This document shows, one piece after another, positions 1 through 8,712 of a stretch of DNA of 64,000 bases. The translations under genes and the position numbers were made by a program. The stretch is from Bradyrhizobium sp. WD16. GTDB lineage: Bacteria; Pseudomonadota; Alphaproteobacteria; Rhizobiales; Xanthobacteraceae. The stretch is from positions 3,709,501 through 3,773,500 of the forward strand of contig NZ_CP028908.1 of NCBI RefSeq assembly GCF_024181725.1, given 5' to 3'. The notes beneath the pieces are model-generated. The model was given only the letters and a program-made list of their open reading frames with translations. It had not been told where the DNA came from and ran no database searches. Within the stretch, counting starts at the first letter, position 1. Every line of letters begins with the position of its first letter.

Positions 1-124
1 CGCGGATATGCTCGAGATAGTTGCGGCCGACGCACCAGATCCGGCGCACCGGAAAGCGCGCTCTGGTCCCGGTGACCGGCAGCGACGGAACGGGCAGGGC
101 GGGGATGACGTAGCTGTCGCTCAT
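1..124 (-). CDS. Fumarylacetoacetate hydrolase family protein, N-terminal part (runs off window)
   Basis: Only the first 41 codons are inside the window. The ATG at 122-124 opens a frame reading [14 protein letters not shown], followed by [16 protein letters not shown]. The VGRNY(xxH) string near residue 32 is typical of the start of fumarylacetoacetate hydrolase and fumarylpyruvate hydrolase enzymes, which cleave C-C bonds in aromatic-ring breakdown products in the cytoplasm using a divalent metal. The metal ligands lie further on and are not visible, so the exact substrate is unknown. It follows the ABC exporter gene on the same strand with a gap of 38 bases and could be co-transcribed with it. 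Confidence 0.75.
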   Translation of the reverse strand, partial: MSDSYVIPALPVPSLPVTGTRARFPVRRIWCVGRNYLEHIR

Positions 125-162
125 GGGTGTGGGTCTCAACGGCTGGTCGAAGGATTTCGTGA

Positions 163-1998
163 TCAGGCGGAAGCGGCGACCGGCGCCAGCGGCGCGTCCT
201 CGCGCTGCTGCAGGCGGAAGAACGAGGCGTAGCGGCCGTTGCGGCGAAGCAGGTCGTCGTGGCGGCCGGATTCGACGATGCGTCCGCCCTCGACCACGTG
301 GATGGCGTCGGCATGCATGATGGTGTGCAGGCGGTGGGCGATGACGATGGTGGTGCGATTGGCGCAGAGATGATCGATCGCCTCCTGCACCTGGCGCTCG
401 GATTCCGAATCGAGCGCGGCGGTGGCTTCATCCAGCAGGATCAGGGGCGAGTTCTTGAGCAGGGCGCGGGCGATCGCGACGCGCTGGCGCTGGCCGCCGG
501 AGAGCTGGGCGCCGTGTTCGCCGACCGGGGTATCGTAGCCGAGCGGGAACGCCGAGATGAAGTCATCGGCGCAGGCGGCCCTGGCCGCCGCGACGATCTC
601 CTGTTCGCTCGCGCCGGGGCGGCCGAAGGCGATATTCTCGCGGATGGAGCCACGGAACAGGTAGACGTCCTGGCCGACATAGGCGATCTGGCCGCGCAGC
701 GAGTGGCGCGACACGTCCGCAATATCCTGGCCGTCGATCAGGATGGTGCCGCTATTGCGCTCATACAACCGCAACAGCAGCGCCAGCACCGTCGACTTGC
801 CGCCGCCGGAGGGACCGACCAGAGCCGCGACCTTGCCCGGCTCGGCGATCAGATTCATGCCGCTGAGCACCGGCTCGTCGGGGCGATAGGCGAAAGAGAC
901 CTCGCGCAGTTCCACCCGCGCCGGACCCATGGCGAGCGCCGGCTTGTCGGCATCGTCGGGCTCGGTCGCCGGGCTGTCGACGATCTCGAGCAGCTTGCTG
1001 GCGCCGATCAGGCTGCTGTTGAGGTCGATGTTGAGCCGCGCCAGCCGCTTCGCCGGCTCATAGGCGAGCAGGAAAGCGGTGAGGAACGAGAAGAACTGGC
1101 CCGGCGTCGCACCCTTCACCACCACGCCGTAGCCGCCATACATCAGCGAACCGGCGATGGCGAAGCCGCCGAGCATCTCCATCAGCGGGCTCGAGCGGTT
1201 GGAGACGCGAGCGATCTTGTTGGCGTTGCGCTCGTTGGCATCGATATTGGCGTCGATGCGCGCGCGCATGATGGCCTCGAGCGTGAAGGCCTTCACCGTG
1301 CGGATGCCCTGCAGCGATTCCTGCATGGTCTCCAGGATGTCGGAATTGGTGGTGAACTGGTTCTGGGCGAGATTGCGCACCCGGCGGACCAGCTTGCGCA
1401 GCACCACGATCGCCGGCGGCGCCACCACGAGGCCGAACAGCGACATCCAGGGATCCTGGGTCATCATCACGACGACGAGGCCGATCAGCGACAACAGATC
1501 GCGGCCGACCGCGGTGATCAGGAGGCTGAGCACCTGGGTGACGGCGGCGGCCCCGGCGGATAGGCGCGCCAAAAATTCCGACGAATGGCGGTCGGCGAAG
1601 AAGCCGAGATTCTCGCTCATCAGCTTGGCGAACAGCCGGCGCTGGTTGGAGGCGACGATGGCGTTGCTGATGCGCGAGAGGATGACCTGGTGGCCATAGG
1701 TCGCCGCGCCCTTGACGATGAACAGCACCATGGTGACGACCGACAGCATGACGATGCTGCGGAAGTCACGCGCCACATAGGCGGCGTTGATGACTTCGCC
1801 GAGCAGCCAGGCCGACAGCGCCGTGGCGCCGGCGACCACCGCCATCATGGCGAAAGCCGCGAGGTAGCGCCGCCAATAGGCGGCGCCCTGCTCGCGGACG
1901 AGGCGCTTGATCAGCGCCGCGGCGCGATAGGGATCGTCGGTGATCTTGCGCGGGGCGTTGCCTCGCGGGGTGTTGTCTCGAAGATCGGTCATCCGCAT
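163..1998 (-). CDS. MsbA-like ABC transporter, fused permease/ATPase (probable lipid A or lipid exporter)
   Basis: Half-transporter of 611 residues, the usual length for the MsbA group, expected to flip lipid A-core or another lipid across the inner membrane as a homodimer. The N-terminal half is hydrophobic with about six membrane segments starting near residue 45. The C-terminal ATPase has Walker [10 protein letters not shown] near residue 393, signature LSGGQRQR near 496 and Walker [13 protein letters not shown] near 516, with the D-loop and an AHRL switch histidine behind it. Start is the ATG at 1998; a second in-frame ATG lies two codons on. Location beside LPS genes supports a lipid A role, but heavy-metal or peptide exporters of the same fold cannot be excluded. 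Confidence 0.85.
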   Translation of the reverse strand: MRMTDLRDNTPRGNAPRKITDDPYRAAALIKRLVREQGAAYWRRYLAAFAMMAVVAGATALSAWLLGEVINAAYVARDFRSIVMLSVVTMVLFIVKGAATYGHQVILSRISNAIVASNQRRLFAKLMSENLGFFADRHSSEFLARLSAGAAAVTQVLSLLITAVGRDLLSLIGLVVVMMTQDPWMSLFGLVVAPPAIVVLRKLVRRVRNLAQNQFTTNSDILETMQESLQGIRTVKAFTLEAIMRARIDANIDANERNANKIARVSNRSSPLMEMLGGFAIAGSLMYGGYGVVVKGATPGQFFSFLTAFLLAYEPAKRLARLNIDLNSSLIGASKLLEIVDSPATEPDDADKPALAMGPARVELREVSFAYRPDEPVLSGMNLIAEPGKVAALVGPSGGGKSTVLALLLRLYERNSGTILIDGQDIADVSRHSLRGQIAYVGQDVYLFRGSIRENIAFGRPGASEQEIVAAARAACADDFISAFPLGYDTPVGEHGAQLSGGQRQRVAIARALLKNSPLILLDEATAALDSESERQVQEAIDHLCANRTTIVIAHRLHTIMHADAIHVVEGGRIVESGRHDDLLRRNGRYASFFRLQQREDAPLAPVAASA

Positions 1999-2185
1999 TC
2001 CAGCGACGGCGCGGCAGGTCGCGGCGCGGTCTCCTCATTGGAGGATTAGAGGCAAAAAGCTGCGTCTCCAATGCCCCCAACCGGCCGGAAATTCAAGCGG
2101 AAAACCGGCTTTTCCAAATGTTTCAAGGACTTGGCGGGGGTGCGCCGGACGCGCTCGGTTGCCCCGAGCCCCCGCCACGCTCGCC

Positions 2186-2331
2186 GTCGTCGCCGCCCGA
2201 CTTGATCGGGCGACTTAAGTACGCCGGGACGCCTGTGTTGTTGAAACCGTCAATCGCTGTGCACCGTCCCACCGACACGGCGTACTGGGTCCCCCGCTTG
2301 AAGCGGGGGACGACGGCAGAAAATGCATCAA
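2186..2331. repeat. REPIN-like repeat, copy 1
   Basis: About 145 bp, bounded by two related REP-type palindromes in opposite orientation: the left end reads GTCGTCGCCGCCCGACTTGA and the right end carries CCCCCGCTTGAAGCGGGGG followed by ACGACGG. GTACGCCG on the left is mirrored by CGGCGTAC on the right. The centre of about 65 bp contains TGTTGTTGAAACCGTCAATC. Nearly identical to the copy at 2399-2542. Confidence 0.75.
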
Positions 2332-2398
2332 CGTTCCGCCAAATCACGGACCGAGGCGCGCTGACCTCTCGTGGGCCGCTGCAGTATCCCACATTCCT

Positions 2399-2542
2399 TC
2401 GTCGTCGCCCGACTTGATCGGGCGACCAAGTACGCCGGGACGCCTGTGTTGTTGAAACCGTCAATCGCTGTGCACCTTCCCACCGACACGGCGTACTGGG
2501 TGCCCCGCTTCAAGCGGGGGACGACGGCAGAAAATGCATCAA
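2399..2542. repeat. REPIN-like repeat, copy 2
   Basis: Same structure and orientation as the copy at 2186-2331, with only a few substitutions (for example GTGCCCCGCTTCAAGC in place of GTCCCCCGCTTGAAGC). The two copies are separated by about 67 bp of unrelated sequence. The right end stops about 10 bp from the galE stop codon, so the pair fills the space between galE and the ABC exporter gene. Confidence 0.75.
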
Positions 2543-2551
2543 TGCCCGACC

Positions 2552-3565
2552 TTACGCCGTCGCCATGGCCGGCGCCGGCACGCCGCGCCGGGAGAGCCAG
2601 TGTTCCTCCCAGGCGAGGGCGTGGGCCGCGATGACGTCGAGGTCGTCGTAAGCCGGCGTCCAGTTCGTGGCCGCGCGGATCCGCGAGGTGTCGGCGACCA
2701 TGGTCATGATGTCGCCGGGCCGGCGGCCGGATTCCTGCACGGCGATCGACCGCCCGGAGACGCGGCGTACCGCATCGATCACTTCGCGCACCGAATAGCC
2801 GCGACCATAGCCGCAATTCCAGGTCGCCGAGCCGCGGCCGACGGCAAGGTGGGCGAGGGCGGCGCGGTGGGCCTGGACGAGATCGCTGACGTGAATGAAA
2901 TCGCGGATGCAGGTTCCGTCCGGTGTCGGATAGTCCGTGCCGTGGATGTCGATCTTGGCGCGCTGACCGGTGGCGACTTCCACCGCGACCTTGAGCAGAT
3001 GGGTGGCGCCGGTGGTGGCGAGGCCGGTGCGCGCCTGCGGGTCGGCGCCGGCGACGTTGAAATAGCGCAGCACGACGTATTCCAGGCCGTGCGCCGCGGC
3101 GGTGTCGTGCAGCATGATTTCGCTCATCAGCTTCGACATGCCATAGGGCGACAGCGGCCGGGTCGGCGCATCCTCGGCGACCGGCACACGATCAGGATTG
3201 CCGTAGACCGCCGCGGTCGAGGAGAAAACGAAACGCGGCACGCGGCAGCGCACCGCGGCGCTGAGCAGGTTGCGGGTCGTCATGGTGTTGTTGCGGTAGT
3301 AGCCGAGCGGATCGCGCATCGAGTCCGGCACCACCACCGAGCCGGCGAAGTGGATGATGGCGTCGACGTCGTGGGCGGCGATGACGCCCTCGACCAGGTT
3401 CTCGTCGCCGGCATCGCCGATGAATAGCGGCACGTCCTCGGGCAGCAGCGACGAGAACCCGGTGGAGAGATTGTCGATGACGACGACATCGTCGCCGGCC
3501 TCGCGCAGCGCCAGCACCATGTGGCTGCCGATATAGCCGGCGCCGCCGGTCACAAGCACGGTCAT
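2552..3565 (-). CDS. galE: UDP-glucose 4-epimerase
   Basis: Interconverts UDP-glucose and UDP-galactose (or the GlcNAc/GalNAc pair) for polysaccharide synthesis; cytoplasmic, NAD-bound. The 337-residue product has the NAD-binding GGAGYIGSH at residues 7-15, the SST catalytic serine region at 115-117 and YGMSK with Tyr141/Lys145, all as in the extended SDR epimerases. Length matches GalE. Transcribed away from the hairpin cluster at 3587-3935, which begins only about 20 bp upstream of the ATG, so its promoter must lie within or beyond the repeats. Confidence 0.9.
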   Translation of the reverse strand: MTVLVTGGAGYIGSHMVLALREAGDDVVVIDNLSTGFSSLLPEDVPLFIGDAGDENLVEGVIAAHDVDAIIHFAGSVVVPDSMRDPLGYYRNNTMTTRNLLSAAVRCRVPRFVFSSTAAVYGNPDRVPVAEDAPTRPLSPYGMSKLMSEIMLHDTAAAHGLEYVVLRYFNVAGADPQARTGLATTGATHLLKVAVEVATGQRAKIDIHGTDYPTPDGTCIRDFIHVSDLVQAHRAALAHLAVGRGSATWNCGYGRGYSVREVIDAVRRVSGRSIAVQESGRRPGDIMTMVADTSRIRAATNWTPAYDDLDVIAAHALAWEEHWLSRRGVPAPAMATA

Positions 3566-3586
3566 GATGGTCCACCCGTCTCCGCC

Positions 3587-3617
3587 GTAGGCAATTGCGA
3601 GACATAAGCCACACTAG
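3587..3617 (+). repeat. Hairpin element family D, right half only (cluster 1)
   Basis: GTAGGCAATTGCGAGAC followed by ATAAGCCACACTAG matches the right arm of the complete D element at 23713-23791. The left arm and loop are missing, so no hairpin can form. It lies 22 bp upstream of the galE start. Confidence 0.85.
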
Positions 3618-3630
3618 CTTTTTGATTTTG

Positions 3631-3705
3631 CTAGTGTCCCGATGTCTCCGAATTACCGTGCGAGGGTGAGGCAAACGAAGCGGTAATTCGGAGACGGGAC
3701 ACTAG
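3631..3705 (+). repeat. Hairpin element family A (cluster 1)
   Basis: Outer stem CTAGTGTCC/GGACACTAG, inner stem GTCTCCGAATTACCG/CGGTAATTCGGAGAC perfectly paired, loop of about 22 nt (TGCGAGGGTGAGGCAAACG...). Follows the D half after the 13-bp linker CTTTTTGATTTTG. Confidence 0.95.
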
Positions 3706-3769
3706 GGTCGCGAGGGTGAAGAGGTTCTTTGCGGGGAAGGGGGATGTAGCCGGTATGCTTAACAAGACG

Positions 3770-3846
3770 TAGTGTGGTGGATCTGACGCTCGTTTCAGTA
3801 TTGCAGCGAGTTCTTCGAACGAGCGTCAGATCCAAAACCACACTAG
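3770..3846 (+). repeat. Hairpin element family B (cluster 1)
   Basis: Outer stem TAGTGTGG/CCACACTA, inner stem GGATCTGACGCTCGTT/AACGAGCGTCAGATCC with an AAA bulge on the right arm only, loop CAGTATTGCAGCGAG... of about 20 nt. Separated from the A element by 64 bp of unrelated sequence. Confidence 0.95.
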
Positions 3847-3859
3847 AATCATAATGATG

Positions 3860-3935
3860 CTAGTGTCCCCTTGTTTCCAACGTTCGTATGAGCGCCTGCT
3901 GCAATGGGATACGAACGTTGGAAACAGGACACTAG
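3860..3935 (+). repeat. Hairpin element family C (cluster 1)
   Basis: Outer stem CTAGTGTCC/GGACACTAG, inner stem GTTTCCAACGTTCGTAT/ATACGAACGTTGGAAAC with a CCTT bulge on the left arm only, loop GAGCGCCTGCTGCAATGGG. Joined to the preceding B element by the 13-bp linker AATCATAATGATG. The 185 bp from here to the acetyltransferase stop codon show nothing I can name. Confidence 0.95.
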
Positions 3936-4120
3936 CTAGCCGCAGCACTTCTTGCGGCAGTCGAACGATGGGTCCCGCGGTCAGTTCGGCGCGGCAGGTG
4001 CGCCATTTCAGAACAGAGCTCTGAACACCGATTGCGATCGATTTCCCGCCTGAGGCGGCGACCAGGGTACGCACGCGGCGGCGCGGGGCGGAATTGGGGC
4101 AGCGGTGGAGACGACGCACG

Positions 4121-4627
4121 TCATGGCGATACCAGGCTCAACGCCGTCGCCACCGGCAGATAGAGAGTGCGCGGCCGCCGGACCAACGGCGTGAAACCGA
4201 AGGCTGTATAGAAGGCAGCCGCACCGTCGTCGATGGCGTCGGCAAAGATGGCGTGCGCACCGATAGGCGCGGTCGCCACGGTCTTGATGGCGTCGAACAG
4301 CAAGGCTTCTCCAAGCCCTTGTCCAGCGTAATCGCTATGCCGCCCAAGCCAACCGATCAGCACCGCCGGGACAGTCGGATAGCGCGGCAGCTTCTTCGCC
4401 AGCAACTCGGGAACCTCGTTCAAGGGGACGTTGCTGGATGACAGGGTGTAGAAGCCGGCCACCCGATCCGTCGCGATCTCTTTGGCGACGAAGCAGGTGG
4501 CGTATTTGCGCTTCACGTCCTGCGAGACGGTCTCGCGGAAATAGCTATCGATCCGGTCGTTGCCGCACGTGAAATCCGCCCGCTTGTGCGCCTTCGCCAG
4601 CGGCTCGATGGCGAAGCGGACGCTCAC
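4121..4627 (-). CDS. GNAT-family acetyltransferase, probable toxin of a TA pair (TacT/AtaT type)
   Basis: 168 residues, the size of tRNA-acetylating GNAT toxins that acetylate the aminoacyl group of charged tRNA and stall translation. Visible features: N-terminal FTCGNDRIDSYF, which is characteristic of this toxin group; acetyl-CoA motif around YAGQGLGEALL (near residue 100); conserved tyrosine in AAFYTAFGF (near 137). The start is GTG, overlapping the antitoxin stop in GTGA (4624-4627), so the two are translationally coupled. The pairing with a DUF1778 protein is the normal arrangement for such modules. Target tRNA cannot be inferred. Confidence 0.85.
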   Translation of the reverse strand: MSVRFAIEPLAKAHKRADFTCGNDRIDSYFRETVSQDVKRKYATCFVAKEIATDRVAGFYTLSSSNVPLNEVPELLAKKLPRYPTVPAVLIGWLGRHSDYAGQGLGEALLFDAIKTVATAPIGAHAIFADAIDDGAAAFYTAFGFTPLVRRPRTLYLPVATALSLVSP

Positions 4628-4914
4628 CGGCGTTCGATCAACTCGGCATGGCGCTTGGCTGCGCGGACCAGCCGCTCATTCGGCTTGGGCGGATTGATCA
4701 GCGCCTCGGCAAAGCGGATTTGATCTTCTCGCGCGAGGCGCATGATCTCGGCGTCTTCGACGACGCGCCTTGCGTCCTCGCCGGCCGTGGCGATGAGATA
4801 GCCGGTCAGGGTCAGGCCGCGCAGTCGGGCGGCGCGCTGCATCTGGTCATAGACCTGGACGGGAATACGCGCTTCCAACCGGGCGGTCTCGGCTTCGACT
4901 TGGGGCTTGGGCAT
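4624..4914 (-). CDS. DUF1778 (ribbon-helix-helix) antitoxin
   Basis: 96 residues starting MPKPQVEAETARLEARIP; the N-terminal part is the ribbon-helix-helix DNA-binding region and the C-terminal tail (about residues 60-96) would wrap the GNAT toxin. The ATG at 4914 was chosen over an in-frame ATG at 4974 because an AAGGAGG ribosome site sits 6 nt upstream and because a good promoter (4936-4964) lies between the two ATGs, so the upstream one would not be in the transcript. Likely autorepressor through the palindrome in that promoter. Confidence 0.85.
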   Translation of the reverse strand: MPKPQVEAETARLEARIPVQVYDQMQRAARLRGLTLTGYLIATAGEDARRVVEDAEIMRLAREDQIRFAEALINPPKPNERLVRAAKRHAELIERR

Positions 4915-4935
4915 AGGGGCCTCCTTCGGTCCTGT

Positions 4936-4964
4936 TATATACGGCAAAATGCCGTATCGTTCAA
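4936..4964 (-). promoter_or_regulatory. Promoter of the DUF1778/GNAT operon
   Basis: Read on the minus strand: TTGAAC (4964-4959), 17-bp spacer, TATATA (4941-4936), with the antitoxin ATG 21 bp downstream. Both boxes and spacing fit a housekeeping sigma factor. The spacer is almost filled by an operator palindrome. Confidence 0.7.
4939..4957. promoter_or_regulatory. Operator palindrome of the TA operon
   Basis: ATACGGCA-AAA-TGCCGTAT: perfect 8-bp arms around a 3-bp centre, lying between the -35 and -10 boxes. Position and symmetry fit autorepression by the ribbon-helix-helix antitoxin, alone or in complex with the toxin (inference). Confidence 0.75.
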
Positions 4965-5271
4965 GGCGCTTCATAGCCCCGCCCCGATCTGCCGCTTGCG
5001 GCTGAACTCCCGTTCAATGCCGCCGTCGTCGCGCCGAGGAGCGGTTGAAACGTTGACGACGGCCCTGCAGACCTGGACCGGCGCAGATGGATTTGGCATG
5101 CGGATTCATAGGGCTATGGCGGAAACGTAGTTCTCATCATCGCCGGTCGCGGTGCGCGGGCAAGGGGCCGCGGGCGTGACGGCAAGACCGGGCACAGCCC
5201 CGCTCATTGCCTCTTCCTCGCGGTGGCGATTGGGGATAAGCGTCCGCGATGGAACCGGGGCCGGGCAGGGA
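4965..5271. other. Intergenic, divergent; nothing recognised
   Basis: About 300 bp between the TA promoter and the LpcC-like gene. Reading frames here are short and show no family resemblance, and I see no repeat, RNA or terminator. It must carry the promoter of the downstream glycosyltransferase. Confidence 0.4.
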
Positions 5272-6312
5272 ATGACGGACGTCGAATTGCAGTCACTCGA
5301 GGTGGTCGTCGCCAATCTGCACCGCCGCTATTCCGGCGTGACCGCCACCAGCCGCGCGGTGGCGCCCTTCGTCGCACGCCGTGTGCGCGCCGGCTGGCTC
5401 GGCACCGACGCCCCCGAGGGCATCGCCCGCCTGAATTTCCGGGATCTGGTCGCGCTGTGGCGCCGGCGCCGGCCGCTGGTATGGCACGCGCGGCGCAACG
5501 ATGAAATGATCGTCGGCGTCCTGCTCAAGATGCTGGGCTGGCCGTTCCGGCTGGTCTTCACCTCCGCGGCGCAGCGCCACCACACCTGGATCACCCGCTG
5601 GCTGATCGGCCGCATGGACGCGATCATCGCCACCAGCGAGGTCTCGGCCTCGTATCTCACGCGTTCGGCGAATGTCGTCCACCACGGCGTCGACGCGGCA
5701 CGCTACGCACCGCCGCCGGATCGCGCCGCCGCCTTCGCCGAGACCGGGCTGCCCGGAAGCTTTGCCATCGGCTGCTTCGGCCGGGTGCGGGCCCAGAAAG
5801 GTACCGACCTGTTCGTCGAGGCGATGTGCGCCCTGTTGCCGCGCTATCCGGATTTCACCGCGGTGATCGTCGGCGCCATCACCCCGGAGCAGACGCCTTT
5901 CGCCGCCGGCCTCAAGGCCCGGATCGCCGCTGCCGGGCTCGCCTCGCGCATCGTCATCCTCGGCGAGTTGCCGATCGACGACGTGGTGCGCTGGTTCCAG
6001 CGTTTGACGATCTATGCCTTCACCTCGCGCAACGAGGGCCACGGCATGACCCTGATCGAGGCGATGAGCGCGGGCGCGGCGCTGGTGGCGACGCGCGCCG
6101 GCGCCGCCGAACTGGTGGTCGCCGACGGCGACAGCGGTGTGCTGGTGCCGACCGACGACGCCGCCGCGCTCGCCGCCGCCATCGAGCCTTTGATGCGCGA
6201 TCCCGCGGCCGCCGCCGCGATGGGGGCGCGGGCGCGGGCGAGCGTCGCCGCGCGCTTCAGCCTCGATGCCGAGGCCGACGGCATCGTCGCGGTCTATCGC
6301 GCCCTGCTGTGA
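5272..6312 (+). CDS. lpcC: GT4 glycosyltransferase, LpcC-like LPS core mannosyltransferase
   Basis: 346 residues in the GT-B fold family GT4; LpcC transfers mannose to the inner-core Kdo of rhizobial LPS at the cytoplasmic membrane. The N-terminus [18 protein letters not shown] and the string [15 protein letters not shown] are typical of this group, and the retaining-transferase motif EGHGMTLIE has Glu255 and Glu263. The start MTDVELQS at 5272 was preferred to an upstream in-frame ATG at 5152 because the first 40 residues of the longer form are low complexity. The 3' end overlaps gmhB, which converges, by 19 bp. The exact sugar donor is inferred from the family. Confidence 0.8.
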   Translation: MTDVELQSLEVVVANLHRRYSGVTATSRAVAPFVARRVRAGWLGTDAPEGIARLNFRDLVALWRRRRPLVWHARRNDEMIVGVLLKMLGWPFRLVFTSAAQRHHTWITRWLIGRMDAIIATSEVSASYLTRSANVVHHGVDAARYAPPPDRAAAFAETGLPGSFAIGCFGRVRAQKGTDLFVEAMCALLPRYPDFTAVIVGAITPEQTPFAAGLKARIAAAGLASRIVILGELPIDDVVRWFQRLTIYAFTSRNEGHGMTLIEAMSAGAALVATRAGAAELVVADGDSGVLVPTDDAAALAAAIEPLMRDPAAAAAMGARARASVAARFSLDAEADGIVAVYRALL

Positions 6313-6827
6313 CGCTGCAGGCAGGCGGCAACGAACGCATCGAGATTGCCACCCGCGAACAACTCGCCGGGGATGCCGGCGGCGGATGCCGCCGCCATGT
6401 CGATGGCGCGGTCGCCGATCAGGAAGCTGCCTTCGCGCTGCACCGGCCAGTGCCGCATCAGGTCGAGGATCATGCCGGGCCGGGGTTTGCGCCAGTCGCT
6501 GTCGCTGCGATAGCGCGCCAGCGGCGCCTCGGGATGGTGCGGGCAGTAGCGGATGTCATCGATGCGGGCGCCGTCGCGACCGAGTTCTTCGCGCATCCAG
6601 TGATGCAGCGCCGCGACATCGGCTTCGGAAAACATCCCCCGCGCGACGCCTGACTGGTTGGAAACGACGAAGACGAAATAGCCGGCGTCATTGAGGCGGC
6701 GGATCGCGGCGGCCGCCCCCGGCATCCAGCGAATGCGTTCGGTGGTGCCGATATAGGCGTCGTCGTGGTTGAGGACGCCGTCGCGGTCGAGAAACGCGGC
6801 GGGGCGCCTGTCCTCGGTCACGGTCAT
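6294..6827 (-). CDS. gmhB: D-glycero-D-manno-heptose 1,7-bisphosphate 7-phosphatase
   Basis: HAD-superfamily phosphatase of 177 residues that removes the 7-phosphate from heptose bisphosphate in ADP-heptose synthesis. HAD motif I is FLDRDGVLN near residue 12 (Asp nucleophile and acid/base), motif [13 protein letters not shown] near 52, and the zinc-binding loop contains CPHHPE. Motif III/IV: KPRPGM and [11 protein letters not shown]. The ATG at 6827 lies 5 bp past the gmhA stop, so the two form an operon. Its last codons overlap the convergent lpcC-like gene. Confidence 0.9.
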   Translation of the reverse strand: MTVTEDRRPAAFLDRDGVLNHDDAYIGTTERIRWMPGAAAAIRRLNDAGYFVFVVSNQSGVARGMFSEADVAALHHWMREELGRDGARIDDIRYCPHHPEAPLARYRSDSDWRKPRPGMILDLMRHWPVQREGSFLIGDRAIDMAAASAAGIPGELFAGGNLDAFVAACLQRHSRAR

Positions 6828-6831
6828 GTTC

Positions 6832-7422
6832 TCAGCCGCGGGCGGTCGGGGCCAGCGCCTGCTCGACCGCGTCGCAGATGGCGTGGCCCGCCATGAGGTG
6901 GATCTGCTGCGCCACTGCGGTCTCCTCGCAGGGGGCGACGAACAGGTGGTCGCAATGGGCCGCCATGGCGGCGCCCTTCTTGCCGGTGAAGCCGACGGTG
7001 AGGAGGCCGCGCCGGCGCGCCGCGGCGAATGCCGCGAGCACATTGGCCGACGTCCCCGAGGTCGAATAGCCGAAGAACACGTCGCCGGGCCGGCCGAGGG
7101 CCTCGAGCTGGCGGGCGAAGACGGCTTCGAAGCCGTAGTCGTTGGCGATTGCCGTGAGCGCCGAGGTGTCGGTGGTGAGCGCGATGGCCGGCCAGCCTGG
7201 CCGGTCGAGCTTGTAGCGGCCGACGATCTCGGCGGCGATGTGCTGGGCGTCGCCGGCGCTGCCGCCGTTGCCGGCGAGCAGCAGCTTATGGCCGCCGCGC
7301 AGCGCCGCGATCAGCGTCTCGGCGATGACCGCCGTGGTGGTTTGCAACGCGTCGTCGTGCGCCGCCGTGGTGAGCGCAGCGAGCGAGGCCGCGAAATGGG
7401 CTGCGATGGGGGTCTTGGTCAA
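6832..7422 (-). CDS. gmhA: Sedoheptulose 7-phosphate isomerase (phosphoheptose isomerase)
   Basis: 196 residues, full length for GmhA, which converts sedoheptulose 7-phosphate to D-glycero-D-manno-heptose 7-phosphate, the first step to ADP-heptose. SIS-domain signatures are [15 protein letters not shown] near residue 51 (active-site serine and the His/Glu metal pair) and [11 protein letters not shown] near 119. The frame opens with TTG at 7422 (reading [10 protein letters not shown]); no better start with an obvious ribosome site is present. First gene of a gmhA-gmhB pair, downstream of the waaF-like gene. Confidence 0.9.
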   Translation of the reverse strand: MTKTPIAAHFAASLAALTTAAHDDALQTTTAVIAETLIAALRGGHKLLLAGNGGSAGDAQHIAAEIVGRYKLDRPGWPAIALTTDTSALTAIANDYGFEAVFARQLEALGRPGDVFFGYSTSGTSANVLAAFAAARRRGLLTVGFTGKKGAAMAAHCDHLFVAPCEETAVAQQIHLMAGHAICDAVEQALAPTARG

Positions 7423-7504
7423 AGCGTCACCGCGGGCGGAGGATCGGGACTGAACAGGTCAGGGTGTCGTAATGGCCGGCTCCGGCCGGCGCAAGCGCAG
7501 TCCT

Positions 7505-8571
7505 TTACCTGACCGGCTCGCTGGTCCGCGCCAGAATGGCCTCGGCCTTCCCGACGACCTCGCCGGGCGTGATATCGGTCATGCAGCGGTGATCGTTCAT
7601 GGTGCAGATCGGGCGATGGCAGGGCTGGCAGGGCGGCGGGGTCCTGGTCCCGACCGTGGCGGCGAGGCCGTTGAGCGGTCCCCAGAGCCAGGGATCGGTC
7701 GGGCCGAAGATCCCCATGGTCGCCGTGCCGAGGGCGGCGGCGACATGCATCAGCCCGGAATCATTGGCGATGGCCACTTTGGCGGCGGCGAGGGCCAGGA
7801 TGCCGTTGCGCAGGTCGGTGCCGGTGAGATCGCGCACCTTCGCGCCGCCGGCGGCGACGATCTCCGCGGCAAGAGCCTTTTCGCCGGGGCCACCGACCAC
7901 CCAGACGTCGTGGCCATGGGCGGCGAACAGCCGCGCCGCCTCGGCGTAGCCCCCCAGCGCTTGCCCGAGCCGACCGAGCCGGGGGCGAGCGCGATGGCCG
8001 GCGCCTCGCCGAGGCCGTTCCGGGCGCGCCAGGCGGCGAGCTCGGCCGTTGGCACGACGAGCTGGGGAACCGGGAGCTCGGCCGGAGCCGGGGCGCCGGG
8101 CGGCAGGGCGAGGGCGACCTTCTTGTCGATGATCCGGGGCAGGGCCTTCTCGCCCCAGCGCCAGTCGTTGATCAGTCCGAACCGGACCTCGCCGACGAAG
8201 CCGGTGCGCTCCGGGATGCCGGCGAGCCACGGCGCGATGGCCGATTTCCAGGTCCGCGGCATGATAAGAGCGGTAGCATAATGCTGGGCGCGCAAGGTCT
8301 GCGCCAGCGTCCACTGCCTGGCGAGGGCAAGGCGGCTGCGCGGCAGGTCGAAGACGATGCTGCGGCGGACCCCGGGCATGTAATCCACCAGCGGCGCGCA
8401 TAGCGAGGTCGCCAACATATCCACCGGCCGGTTGGGCCAGCGCTCCTTCAGCACCCGCACCACGCTGTGGCCCCGGACGAAATCGCCGATCCACATATAC
8501 GGCACGATCAGGATCGGTTGCTCGTCGGCGATATCCACCGGCTCCCCGCTAAGAACTGAATCAATATTCAT
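7505..8571 (-). pseudogene. waaF: Heptosyltransferase (WaaF/RfaF-like), interrupted by a frameshift
   Basis: GT9-family enzyme that adds heptose to the LPS inner core from ADP-heptose. From the ATG at 8571 the frame reads LIVPYMWIGDFVRGHS and continues to IALAPGSVGSGKRW (about residue 206), then the correct sequence passes to the next frame, continuing YAEAARLFAAHG, VWVVGGPGE, IANDSGLMHVAAALG (the conserved ADP-binding region) and ending TSEPVR at 7505. The switch falls at a run of six C (six G in the gene) at 7950-7955; seven would restore a single frame of about 355 residues. Either an inactivating or phase-variable indel, or a base-calling error in a homopolymer. Both halves are otherwise intact. 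Confidence 0.8.
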
Positions 8572-8712
8572 TTATTCGACGGCACGACTGTTCTGTTGCG
8601 CAGCGGTTAGCGGTTGAAAGCCCCGCCGTCCAGTGGTGGCTAAGCCTTTCGAGAGTTGCCACCCACCCTTGGCTTTGGCAAAGGAAGCTGGGGCGCATTC
8701 TTCAAGGACATC

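Noticed and set aside
3587-3935. Integron attC sites
   Set aside because: One-sided bulges and palindromy are reminiscent, but the GTTRRRY core sites, an integrase gene and gene cassettes between sites are missing.
3826-4119. Small minus-strand gene between the hairpins and the toxin gene
   Set aside because: Its 3' third is hairpin sequence, and the rest shows no recognisable motif or ribosome site.
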